Below are positions 17,395 through 24,588 of a stretch of 64,000 nucleotides of DNA, piece after piece. The position numbers were made by a program, and so were the translations under genes. Origin of the DNA: Flagellimonas algicola (GTDB lineage Bacteria > Bacteroidota > Bacteroidia > Flavobacteriales > Flavobacteriaceae); the NCBI RefSeq assembly GCF_005937185.1, contig NZ_VCNI01000002.1:1054001-1118000 (forward strand). The letters are read 5' to 3'. Position 1 is the stretch's first letter; each line of letters begins with the position of its first letter. The notes under the pieces were generated by a model that had not been told where the DNA came from, did no database searches, and saw nothing but the letters and a program-made list of their open reading frames with translations.

Positions 17395-18957
17395 ATGAAA
17401 AAGATTACCTACTTAGGAATTGTATTGTTGTCCATTGGATTGTTTGTTCTGTCTTGTGGCAAAGATGATGGGCCGGAGAAACCAGACCCGAACCCAAATC
17501 CCAATCCAAACCCGACTACCATCGAATTGGACAAGACAAGTTTAAAACTGTACCCCTTTCCCTTTTATACAGAAGGTTTACAGGTAACCACCGATATTGG
17601 AAGCGCTACGGTTGCTTGGAGCAGCAGCAATGAAGATGTAGCGGCCGTGAACGCTAACGGAGAAGTTACCCCCCTGGCCATAGGGACTACAACTATAACT
17701 GCCAAAGTTGGTGAGGCCACAGCCACGTGCTCTATAAACGTTGCAGATGGCCCAGTAAATGAGTTGACCTTGGATGAAGAGACCCTAGAGCTTTTTACCA
17801 ACGAAATGGGTGGCCTTTCGCTTACCATAGATGCTGAAGTCGAAAACACAAGCGCACCTGTTTGGCATTCTGATGATGAAACGGTGGCAACCGTTGATCA
17901 GGAGGGTAATGTAACGGGACAAGGAACAGGGACTGTAGAAGTTTCTGTTACCGTGGATAACATGACCATTGCTATGGTTGTAACCGTTAACCCTAATGTG
18001 TATGTAGTAGGCTCCGCAGATGAAAATGCCGTAATCTGGAAGAATGGAACCCCAAGCATTTTAGCGCTACCGGAAGGCTTTGATTCCTATTCTTATGCAA
18101 ATGATGTTTTCGTTACGGATAGTGGCGATGTTTATATTGCTGGTCATGCCCATGACGGGTTTAAATATCAGGCCATGGTTTGGATCAATGGGGTTCCCAA
18201 GGTTTTGAATGAACTTGGATATACCCATGGATACGCCCATTCTGTAGTGGTTGATGATTCCGGCAATTTTTATGTCGGCGGCTATGAATGGGACGGGACC
18301 TACCATAATGGAATGGTCTGGATAAATGGAACTGCCCATGAGGTTTCTGATGAAGAGGTGAATGATAAGGTATTTTCTATAGCTGTGGATACAGACGGTG
18401 ATGTATATGCAACAGGGATAGAAGAGATTAACACCTTAGACCGAGCAATACTCTGGAAACTGGATGTTGAAACCGAGATTTTGGCAGAAAACAATCAACA
18501 TGTTAATGCTAGCGGAGTTGCTTTAAGCGGCACAGACATTTATGTGGTAGGAAGTGTAGAGGAAAATGGAGTTCAATTGGCTAGGAGATGGGATGTTGAG
18601 AATGATGTAGGCGTTGACTTAAACGAAAACATGAATAACAACGCCTCCGCTTCTGATGTTGTTGTGGACAATGGTGTGGTATTTACCGTGGGAACCGAAT
18701 ATGAGTTTGAGAATGGAAATACTGCTAAACTGTGGATTGATGAAACTGCGGTTGCTTTGAGCAATGAAGTGAGTACAAACGCCAATTCTGTAAAAGTAGA
18801 TCCGGTAGACAAAACTGTATATATAGCAGGTCAGAAAAACCTTAATGGTCCAGATTGGGCAGCAAGACTCTGGATTAAAAGAGGTGATGATATTGAAACA
18901 AAGGACTTATCGGAATCCTATCAAAATTCTGGGGCCAGAGCAGTATTTATAAAATAA
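17395..18957 (+). CDS. Lipoprotein with two BIG2 domains and a predicted seven-bladed propeller (copy A)
   Basis: A 520-residue surface or periplasmic lipoprotein of unknown function. Residues 1-21 are a lipoprotein signal (SIGLFVLSC, lipidated Cys at about 21), then a Pro/Asn-rich linker. Two BIG2 immunoglobulin-like domains follow (about residues 42-115 and 120-198), with the usual VAWSSSNEDVAAVNANGEV pattern. The remainder carries seven repeats of about 40-50 residues that share [YF]-x-x-G ... W-x-x-[DG], which suggests a seven-bladed beta-propeller. The start is fixed by the lipobox. The gene is paralogous to 19465-20763, nearly identical over the first 26 residues but diverged in the propeller. 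No enzyme motif is visible; adhesion or ligand binding is a guess. Confidence 0.85.
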   Translation: MKKITYLGIVLLSIGLFVLSCGKDDGPEKPDPNPNPNPNPTTIELDKTSLKLYPFPFYTEGLQVTTDIGSATVAWSSSNEDVAAVNANGEVTPLAIGTTTITAKVGEATATCSINVADGPVNELTLDEETLELFTNEMGGLSLTIDAEVENTSAPVWHSDDETVATVDQEGNVTGQGTGTVEVSVTVDNMTIAMVVTVNPNVYVVGSADENAVIWKNGTPSILALPEGFDSYSYANDVFVTDSGDVYIAGHAHDGFKYQAMVWINGVPKVLNELGYTHGYAHSVVVDDSGNFYVGGYEWDGTYHNGMVWINGTAHEVSDEEVNDKVFSIAVDTDGDVYATGIEEINTLDRAILWKLDVETEILAENNQHVNASGVALSGTDIYVVGSVEENGVQLARRWDVENDVGVDLNENMNNNASASDVVVDNGVVFTVGTEYEFENGNTAKLWIDETAVALSNEVSTNANSVKVDPVDKTVYIAGQKNLNGPDWAARLWIKRGDDIETKDLSESYQNSGARAVFIK

Positions 18958-18990
18958 TTTTTTTGGGGTAATTGGATTTTTTTTCATGAG

Positions 18991-19017
18991 GGGACGCCAA
19001 TGGCGTCCCTTTTTTTG
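18991..19017 (+). terminator. Terminator of lipoprotein copy A
   Basis: GGGACGCCA pairs perfectly with TGGCGTCCC across a single base and is followed by eight T's in a row (part of the T-rich tail). The preceding 30 bases are shared with the copy after the second lipoprotein. Confidence 0.88.
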
Positions 19018-19019
19018 TT

Positions 19020-19035
19020 CCCCTCTCGAGAGGGG
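19020..19035. repeat. Perfect 16-bp palindrome CCCCTCTCGAGAGGGG
   Basis: A near-identical palindrome, CCCCTCTTGAGAGGGG, is at 17257-17272. Both are followed by a GGGG-TGTGT-like tail (GGCAGGGGCGTGT and GGCCAGGGGTGTGT), so the palindrome plus tail is one repeat unit. It looks like a dispersed intergenic repeat. Confidence 0.6.
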
Positions 19036-19091
19036 CCAGGGGTGTGTTTTTTGGTTGTACACCCAACCTCCCAAATAGTTTAGGTTTTCTG

Positions 19092-19464
19092 CTAAGACTG
19101 CACAAACACATCCCTGATTTCAGCTTGCTGAAATCTTCCCTTCTCAAGAAGGGAGTACATACCAAAAGCAACAGAAACCAATTTCCCTCTCAAGTGAGTA
19201 GGCAATATGTAAATGTCAGTTCGAGCGCAGTCGAGAACGCCTTTATAAGGCAAGTGTAATGATATCTCGACTGCGCCTGTCTGCCGACAAAGGCAGGCTC
19301 GATATGACCTTTTCTTTTTAAATCAAATTTCCTCTGCAGATGAGCTAGGGTGTATTGACCCAAAACCCCCATCCGTCAATTGAAAAGGGGCATTCATCAA
19401 TTTGGAGACTCTTGACTAAGAGCATTACACTTCTTTTATAGCCTAAACCAAAAAAGTTTAAACC
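19092..19464 (+). repeat. Duplicated leader region, copy B, interrupted by an insertion
   Basis: This is collinear with 17164-17394, but about 140 extra bases sit in the middle. The extra segment contains the compound palindrome at 19214-19309 and is bordered by two imperfect copies of a block beginning AATTTCC (near 19178 and 19324). No gene is seen in 18958-19464. Confidence 0.75.
19214..19309. repeat. Compound palindromic element (REP/MITE-like)
   Basis: The ends TGTCA and TGACC are inverted. GCGCAGTCGAGA (19225-19236) is a perfect inverted repeat of TCTCGACTGCGC (19265-19276), and a second stem CTGCC/GGCAG lies to the right. There is no coding capacity. Its absence from the otherwise collinear copy A suggests it arrived after the duplication, or was lost from A. 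Confidence 0.65.
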
Positions 19465-20763
19465 ATGAAAAAGATTACCTACTTAGGAATTGTATTCTTG
19501 TCCATTGGATTGTTTGTCCTGTCTTGTGGAAAGGATGATGGATCCGAGCCTGATCCCAATCCCAATCCAACCGCTATTGAGCTAGATAAAAGTAGTTTGG
19601 AGTTATTTAGAACTGAAACGGAGGCTATTTTAATTGGCAATCTTGATGAGTTCAATAGCTCTCTAGAATGGCAATCTTCTGACAAAAATGTTGCAACAGT
19701 AAACAATGATGGGGTCGTGACTGGGATAGATTTAGGCACAACAACTATAACGGTCACTTCTGGAAACCTCTCAGCAAGTGTTAGTGTGGCGGTAAATCCT
19801 GATTTCTATGTAGGAGGATATATTAGGAAAAATGACAAAAATTTTGGAAAGGTCTGGAAAAATGGAAAGATACACTCTTCCTTTGGAGCTGGAACTGTTA
19901 TCAAATCAATACAAATAAACGATTCTGACGTTTTTGCATGTGGATTGGAATTTGAAAACGGAAGAGCTTCGGTAAAATACTGGGAAAATGAAATATCCAA
20001 TGATTTGGCAAACGATTTTAATGATGCTGCGGGCAATGGAATACTGTTAAAGGGAGAAGAGGTTTTGGTAGCTGGATTTACAAGGGATGAAAATAATCAA
20101 GAAACTGCCATCCTATGGGAGGATGGATCATCTATAGCTTTGGATATAGGTCCAGAACATTCTGGAGCTCGTGCCCATTCCTTAATGGTGAACAATAGTG
20201 GGGAATACATAGTAGGTATGGGGCGTAATTATCCATCCTATGATGCCTTGTTATGGAAGGACAGAGGGGAGGCCATACGCTTAAGTAGCGGAGATTACTG
20301 GGCAGAAGCATTGGCAATTGATGTGTGGAGTTCTGGAAAATACGTCGCCGTTGGATTTGAAGAAAATGAAGATGGAGGAGATATGGCTGTCGTTTGGGAG
20401 GAAGATCAAGACCCTTATTTTTTGACCAGCGAAGGTGAATCTCAAGCAAAATCCGTGGATATTGGGGAGGATGGAGATGAATATGTCGGTGGATATCATG
20501 ACTTAGGAGAGGTTCGGTATGGTAAAATTTGGAAAAACAAAACAGAGTGGGTTGTACCGAATAGTACTGGCAATGCTGATATCAGATCTGTTTTTGAATT
20601 TGAAGATTATGTTTACGCGACAGGGTTTGGTCAGGAAGATGATGATAGCCCAACTTGGGCAAAAGTGTGGAAGATAAATATGCAAGGACAAATTGTAGAG
20701 ACCATAGAACTTGCCAAGGAAGCGGGAGATGAAGCGTATGCCTATTCCATCCTCGTAAAATAA
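19465..20763 (+). CDS. Lipoprotein with one BIG2 domain and a predicted seven-bladed propeller (copy B)
   Basis: A 432-residue paralogue of the lipoprotein at 17395-18957. The signal peptide and lipobox (FVLSC) are almost identical, the linker is shorter, and only one BIG2 domain is present (about residues 35-112, WQSSDKNVATVNNDGVVTG). The C-terminal part again shows seven [YF]-x-x-G ... W repeats, but with little identity to copy A. The short linker and single BIG2 domain explain most of the length difference. Like copy A it has a separate leader and terminator, so each is its own transcription unit. Function unknown. Confidence 0.85.
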   Translation: MKKITYLGIVFLSIGLFVLSCGKDDGSEPDPNPNPTAIELDKSSLELFRTETEAILIGNLDEFNSSLEWQSSDKNVATVNNDGVVTGIDLGTTTITVTSGNLSASVSVAVNPDFYVGGYIRKNDKNFGKVWKNGKIHSSFGAGTVIKSIQINDSDVFACGLEFENGRASVKYWENEISNDLANDFNDAAGNGILLKGEEVLVAGFTRDENNQETAILWEDGSSIALDIGPEHSGARAHSLMVNNSGEYIVGMGRNYPSYDALLWKDRGEAIRLSSGDYWAEALAIDVWSSGKYVAVGFEENEDGGDMAVVWEEDQDPYFLTSEGESQAKSVDIGEDGDEYVGGYHDLGEVRYGKIWKNKTEWVVPNSTGNADIRSVFEFEDYVYATGFGQEDDDSPTWAKVWKINMQGQIVETIELAKEAGDEAYAYSILVK

Positions 20764-20796
20764 TTTTTTTGGGGTAATTGGATTTTTTTTCAATTG

Positions 20797-20824
20797 GGGG
20801 CGCCTTTGGCGTCCCTTTTTTTTT
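20797..20824 (+). terminator. Terminator of lipoprotein copy B
   Basis: GGGGCGCC pairs with GGCGTCCC (one G-U) across TTT, followed by nine T's. It is homologous to the terminator at 18991-19017, and the base change A to G keeps the stem. Confidence 0.88.
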
Positions 20825-20844
20825 GTGCTTAAATACCCCAAATA

Positions 20845-20915
20845 GAAAAGGGCGAGGAAGCCCTCACCCTTTTCGTCCCAAATCTTACCATAAACTTAAC
20901 CTACTTATGCTATGG
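20845..20915 (-). ncRNA. Candidate small RNA, array unit 1
   Basis: The predicted minus-strand RNA runs from 20915 to 20845 (71 nt). The promoter is TTG (20950-20948), 19 bases, then TAATTTAG (20928-20921); five bases later begins the 40-base core CCATAGCATAAGTAGGTTAA and onward (20915-20876). This copy differs from the others in the core at two positions. The core is followed by a terminator hairpin (20874-20845), 13 pairs if one G-U is allowed, and then CTATTTGG. The opposite strand could be read as a short peptide, but here its start codon is ATA. Confidence 0.6.
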
Positions 20916-21038
20916 CGAAACTAAATTACTGGTATTGTGAGAAATAACAAAAGTTTTTGCAGAATTTTTTGAATTGGAGCCGAAAATGGAAGGGAAGATT
21001 TAAGCAACATTTTTGGTAAATCGTTGGGGTTCAAACAT

Positions 21039-21107
21039 AAAGAAGGCGGACATTGTCCGCCTTCTTTCCCCAAATCTTACCATGAACTTAACCTACTTAT
21101 GCTATGG
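21039..21107 (-). ncRNA. Candidate small RNA, array unit 2
   Basis: The predicted RNA is 69 nt. The promoter is TTG (21146-21144), 22 bases, then TACTTTTG (21121-21114), an exact TAnnTTTG box. The 40-base core is 21107-21068. A perfect 14-bp hairpin (AAAGAAGGCGGACA and its complement, 21067-21039) abuts it, with ATGTTT beyond. An 80-codon open frame on the plus strand covers this unit and is considered fortuitous. Confidence 0.68.
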
Positions 21108-21253
21108 TAGCTCCAAAAGTAAGGCAGAGGCTGGCTTTGGGAACAAGCTTTTAGATGAAACTCCTGTTAATTGGGTGAACGGATCGGGCCGGGGTGTGGA
21201 CGTACGGGAATTCAGGAAAAGGACTACGGGAATTATGGAAACCCCTAAAAAAT

Positions 21254-21323
21254 AAAGCGACCGGAGTATTCCCCGGTCGCTTTCCCCAAATCTTACCATG
21301 AACTTAACCTACTTATGCTATGG
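21254..21323 (-). ncRNA. Candidate small RNA, array unit 3
   Basis: The predicted RNA is 70 nt. The promoter is TTG (21361-21359), 22 bases, then TACTTTTG (21336-21329). The core (21323-21284) is identical to that of unit 2. The hairpin AAAGCGACCGG with its complement (21283-21254) can be extended by a U-G and a G-C pair on the minus strand only. It is followed by ATTTTTTAGG, a classic terminator tail in this direction. Confidence 0.68.
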
Positions 21324-21451
21324 TCCTCCAAAAGTAAGGCAGAGCACCACTTTGGGAGCAAGCTTTTAGACGAAAGCCCAGTTGTTTGGGTGAAATACAA
21401 TAGTCGTTGAAAAGGACTACGAAATTTGTTGGGGAAGGCCGGATGGAAAAT

Positions 21452-21522
21452 AAAAAAGGTGGAATAGCTTCCACCTTTTTTGCCCCAAATCTTACCATGA
21501 ACTTAACCTACTTATGCTATGG
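21452..21522 (-). ncRNA. Candidate small RNA, array unit 4
   Basis: The predicted RNA is 71 nt. The promoter is TTG (21560-21558), 22 bases, then TACTTTAG (21535-21528), one mismatch to the box. The core (21522-21483) matches units 2 and 3. The hairpin AAAAAAGGTGGAA with its perfect complement (21481-21452) is followed by ATTTTCC. It is the unit nearest the purF stop (21622), so its hairpin could also end purF transcripts. Confidence 0.66.
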
Positions 21523-21573
21523 CAATACTAAAGTAGGTTTGTAGGTTGCCCAGTAGGCAAAAATCCGTTCATC

Positions 21574-21619
21574 TGCACGTTTCATCGATGAAATGCACAG
21601 GTGTTCCCAATATTGGGAA
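21574..21619. other. Two short palindromes after the purF stop
   Basis: TTTCATCGATGAAA (21580-21593), flanked by TGCA on both sides, and TTCCCAATATTGGGAA (21604-21619) are perfect palindromes directly downstream of purF. Neither has a T tail, so they are not clear terminators. Dyad symmetry of this kind could be a protein site or an RNA-stability hairpin. Confidence 0.4.
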
Positions 21620-21621
21620 AA

Positions 21622-23520
21622 CTAATACGCTCTCTGGTTTTTTCCCTCGTAAAAATTGATGAATGCCCGGTTTACAACCCGGTTCCCTCCCGGTGTAGGG
21701 TAGTTGCCTGTAAAGTACCAATCCCCCAAGTTTTTTGGACAGGCTTGGTGTAGCCCTTCAATACTTTGGTAGATGATATCCACTTCGGCATTGATACCTT
21801 TAGGACTTAGGATTTCGGCAATTTTCTTCGAAATCTGGTCTGCGGTAAACGGGGCGTAGAACTCCTTTACATAGTTGACCACCTCTTTGTCCTTGGATTC
21901 GGTTTGGGTGAGGCACTTTTCATAAATCTCTCGGATCTTGTCCGTTGTGCCATGATCTTCATGCAGCGCTTGGGCCGCTTTGAAGGCCACAAAATCTTCC
22001 AGTTTGGCCATGTCTATTCCGTAACAATCCGGGTAACGGATTTGCGGAGCAGAGGATACCACAACGATTTTCTTTGGAGATAAACGATCCAAGATTTTTA
22101 GGATACTCTTCTTTAAGGTTGTCCCTCTAACAATACTGTCATCAATGATGACAAGGCTGTCCCCCTTTTTTACCGATCCATAGGAAATGTCATAAACGTG
22201 GGCCACAAGGTCATCCCTACTACTGTCTTGGGTGATAAAGGTTCTTAGTTTGGCATCTTTAATGGCCACTTTTTCTATCCGTGGGCGAACGTCCAAGATT
22301 TGATGAAGCTCTTCACCAGAAATGTTTGGCCCAAGGGCTAGGATTTGTTCTTCCTTAAGTTTGTTAAGGTAGTTCTGCGCCTCTTTGACCATCCCAAAAA
22401 AGGAAGTTTCCGCCGTATTGGGAATATAGGAAAACACAGAGTTGGCCAAATCATTATCTATGGACTTAAGAATTTGTGGGAATACCAATTTCCCCAACAT
22501 CTTTCTTTCCTGATAGATTTCCTTGTCACTTCCCCTTGAGAAATAAATGCGTTCAAAAGAACAAGCTTTTCTTTCCGTTGGTTCTTGAATTTGCTCCAAA
22601 TGAACATCACCTTTTTTCTTGATGATCAAAGCATGTCCCGGATCCAGTTCTTTGACCGAATCATAGGGCACATTAAATACGGTTTGTATGGCAGGGCGTT
22701 CCGAAGCTACCACCACCACTTCATCATCTTGGTAATAATAGGCAGGCCTGATTCCTGCAGGATCTCGTACCACAAATCCATCACCATGTCCCAATAGACC
22801 ACCCATGGTATAACCCCCATCCCAATTTTTGGAGGCTTTTCTCAATATTTTGGCAACATTCAATCGCTCTGCAATAAGGGGTGAAGCTTCCCTTTTGTTG
22901 TATCCTTCTTTCTTGATCTGCTTGTACAATTTGGCTACAGCATCGTCAAGAAAATGTCCAATCTTTTCCATCACGGTTACCGTGTCTGCCATTTCCTTTG
23001 GATGCTGACCCAAAGTGACGAGGTTCTCGAACAACTCGTTCACATTGGTCATGTTAAAGTTACCTGCAACAATGAGGTTACGGTGCATCCAGTTGTTCTG
23101 CCTTAAAAAGGGATGAACGCTTTCAATACTGTTCTTCCCAAAAGTGCCATACCGAACATGACCCATTAACAACTCTCCTATATAAGGAATGTTACTTTTC
23201 TGCAACTCCACATCATTTTCCAAACCGGGATGTTGTTCCAGAGCTGTGTTGATTCGGTCATTGATTTGAGCAAAGATGTCTTGGATGGGCTGTTGCTGGG
23301 CAGAACGTACCCGGCTCATATAGCGCTCCCCTGGTTTCATGTCCAATTTAATACTGGCAAAACCAGCTCCGTCCTGACCTCTGTTGTGCTGTTTTTCCAT
23401 CATGAGGTACATCTTGTTGACCCCATAAAATGCAGTACCATACTTTTCCTTGTAGTACTCCAGTGGTTTAAGCAATCGGATCATGGATAATCCGCACTCG
23501 TGCTTAATAGCATCACTCAT
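21622..23520 (-). CDS. purF: Amidophosphoribosyltransferase (PurF-like)
   Basis: A 632-residue class II glutamine amidotransferase fused to a phosphoribosyltransferase. It makes phosphoribosylamine from PRPP and glutamine, the first step of purine synthesis. The catalytic Cys is C9 (KHECGLSMI) after a short removable leader. NRGQDGAGFAS and VRYGTFGKN mark the glutaminase, and VIIDDSIVRGTTLKK is the PRPP-binding loop. It is longer than the roughly 500-residue E. coli enzyme, as in the longer Bacteroidota form. A terminator-like hairpin ends only 8 bases before the ATG. purN lies three genes upstream, which fits purine metabolism. Confidence 0.87.
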   Translation of the reverse strand: MSDAIKHECGLSMIRLLKPLEYYKEKYGTAFYGVNKMYLMMEKQHNRGQDGAGFASIKLDMKPGERYMSRVRSAQQQPIQDIFAQINDRINTALEQHPGLENDVELQKSNIPYIGELLMGHVRYGTFGKNSIESVHPFLRQNNWMHRNLIVAGNFNMTNVNELFENLVTLGQHPKEMADTVTVMEKIGHFLDDAVAKLYKQIKKEGYNKREASPLIAERLNVAKILRKASKNWDGGYTMGGLLGHGDGFVVRDPAGIRPAYYYQDDEVVVVASERPAIQTVFNVPYDSVKELDPGHALIIKKKGDVHLEQIQEPTERKACSFERIYFSRGSDKEIYQERKMLGKLVFPQILKSIDNDLANSVFSYIPNTAETSFFGMVKEAQNYLNKLKEEQILALGPNISGEELHQILDVRPRIEKVAIKDAKLRTFITQDSSRDDLVAHVYDISYGSVKKGDSLVIIDDSIVRGTTLKKSILKILDRLSPKKIVVVSSAPQIRYPDCYGIDMAKLEDFVAFKAAQALHEDHGTTDKIREIYEKCLTQTESKDKEVVNYVKEFYAPFTADQISKKIAEILSPKGINAEVDIIYQSIEGLHQACPKNLGDWYFTGNYPTPGGNRVVNRAFINFYEGKNQRAY

Positions 23521-23528
23521 AACAAACC

Positions 23529-23559
23529 AAAATAAAAAAGCCCCGAAACGTATCAGGGC
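23529..23559 (-). terminator. Terminator or attenuator between the pfkB-type gene and purF
   Basis: On the minus strand GCCCTGA pairs with TCGGGGC (one U-G), followed by TTTTTTATTTT. It lies just after the kinase stop and only 8 bases before the purF ATG, so it either isolates purF (then the purF promoter must be very close or absent) or works as an attenuator of read-through. Confidence 0.7.
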
Positions 23560-23565
23560 AGTTAT

Positions 23566-24492
23566 TTATGTCAACTCAATATTGAATTGTGTCAATTCTT
23601 TAAATTGCATAAGGCGGCGTTCCACCTCATGCTTCTCCAGTTCCAGCATTCGCTCCGTGCCAAATCGTTCAACAGAGAACGAGGCCAGATTGCTTCCATG
23701 GATAATGGCATTCTTCAAACTTTCAAACGAGATGTTTTTGGACTCGGCCAGATATCCCGCAAATCCACCTGCAAAGGTATCTCCAGCTCCAGTGGGGTCA
23801 AAAACCTCTTCCAAAGGTAAAGCGGGTGCAAAGAAAACATGTTCCTTATGAAACAAAAGTGCACCGTGTTCCCCTTTTTTGATGACCACATATTTGGGTC
23901 CCATTTCCTGAATTTTGGCCGCCGCCTTTACAAGGGAATATTCGCTGGTCATCTGTCTTGCCTCTTCATCATTGATGGTAAGTACATCAATCTTTGCAAT
24001 GACCTCCATCAACTCGTCCCAAGTATTGTCCATCCAGAAGTTCATGGTATCCGCTATAATAAGTTTTGGTCGTTCTTTCATCTGTGCAATTACACCCAAC
24101 TGGATGTTTGGATGAAGATTACCCAGCATGACCACATCTGCGTTCTTAAAGTTATCTGGAACAATGGGGTTAAAATCGGCCATGGTGTTCAACTCCGTGA
24201 CCAAAGTGTCCCTGGAATTTAAGTCGTTGTGGTATTTACCTTTCCAGTAGAAAGTCTTACCTCCTTTTACCACCTCAATTCCGGAAATGTCAATGTTATG
24301 TGCTGTGAAAATATCTAGATATTCTTGAGGAAAATCTTCTCCCACAACGGAAACTACTGCAGACTCTACCTTAAATTGTGAAGCTGCCAAACCTATAAAG
24401 GTGCCTGCGCCACCAAGAATTTTATCACTCTTCCCAAATGGCGTTTCAATATCATCAAAAGCCACGCTGCCTACAATAAGCAATTTGCCCAT
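23566..24492 (-). CDS. PfkB-family sugar/nucleoside kinase
   Basis: A 308-residue ribokinase-fold kinase, cytoplasmic. The glycine-rich GGAGTFIGLAASQF near residue 27 and the catalytic DPTGAGDTFAGGFAGYLA near residue 225 are present. The substrate (ribose, adenosine, inosine or another) is not determinable; the overall form (MGKLLIVGSVAFDDIETPFG) is that of the small ribokinase-like proteins of Bacteroidota often found next to purF. It precedes purF by 45 bases on the same strand, with a terminator between them. Confidence 0.85.
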   Translation of the reverse strand: MGKLLIVGSVAFDDIETPFGKSDKILGGAGTFIGLAASQFKVESAVVSVVGEDFPQEYLDIFTAHNIDISGIEVVKGGKTFYWKGKYHNDLNSRDTLVTELNTMADFNPIVPDNFKNADVVMLGNLHPNIQLGVIAQMKERPKLIIADTMNFWMDNTWDELMEVIAKIDVLTINDEEARQMTSEYSLVKAAAKIQEMGPKYVVIKKGEHGALLFHKEHVFFAPALPLEEVFDPTGAGDTFAGGFAGYLAESKNISFESLKNAIIHGSNLASFSVERFGTERMLELEKHEVERRLMQFKELTQFNIELT

Positions 24493-24588
24493 GCGCTAAA
24501 ATTTGCTGCAAATATACGGTTAGATATTCCATTTCCCACCACTTGGCATTTAATTAAGAAAATGCTTGGAAATCTGCTGAATATGAAC

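Larger units (their letters stand above)
20845..21560 (-). repeat. Tandem array of four promoter-core-terminator units
   Basis: Cores begin at 20876, 21068, 21284 and 21483, a period of about 190-215 bases. Core and promoter are conserved. Hairpin stems have unrelated sequences but a constant position (0-1 base from the core). Inter-unit spacers are diverged, apart from similarity between units 2 and 3. The whole gene-free stretch 20764-21621 is explained by this array, the terminator at 20797 and the palindromes at 21574-21619. Confidence 0.85.

Noticed and set aside
21013-21255. An 80-codon plus-strand open frame (and similar starts MNLTYLCYG in the other array units) that could be read as a small protein family
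   Set aside because: The shared residues come only from the 40-base core; after it the four frames diverge at once and end after very different lengths (15, 23, 57 residues). In unit 1 the start codon is ATA. Promoter, hairpin tails and G-U pairing all favour the minus strand.
20845-21560. Array considered as an integron (attC) cassette array or a CRISPR array
   Set aside because: The conserved core has no paired R/L boxes of attC type and no integrase is nearby. Repeat length and 190-215 base spacing are wrong for CRISPR, and there are no cas genes.
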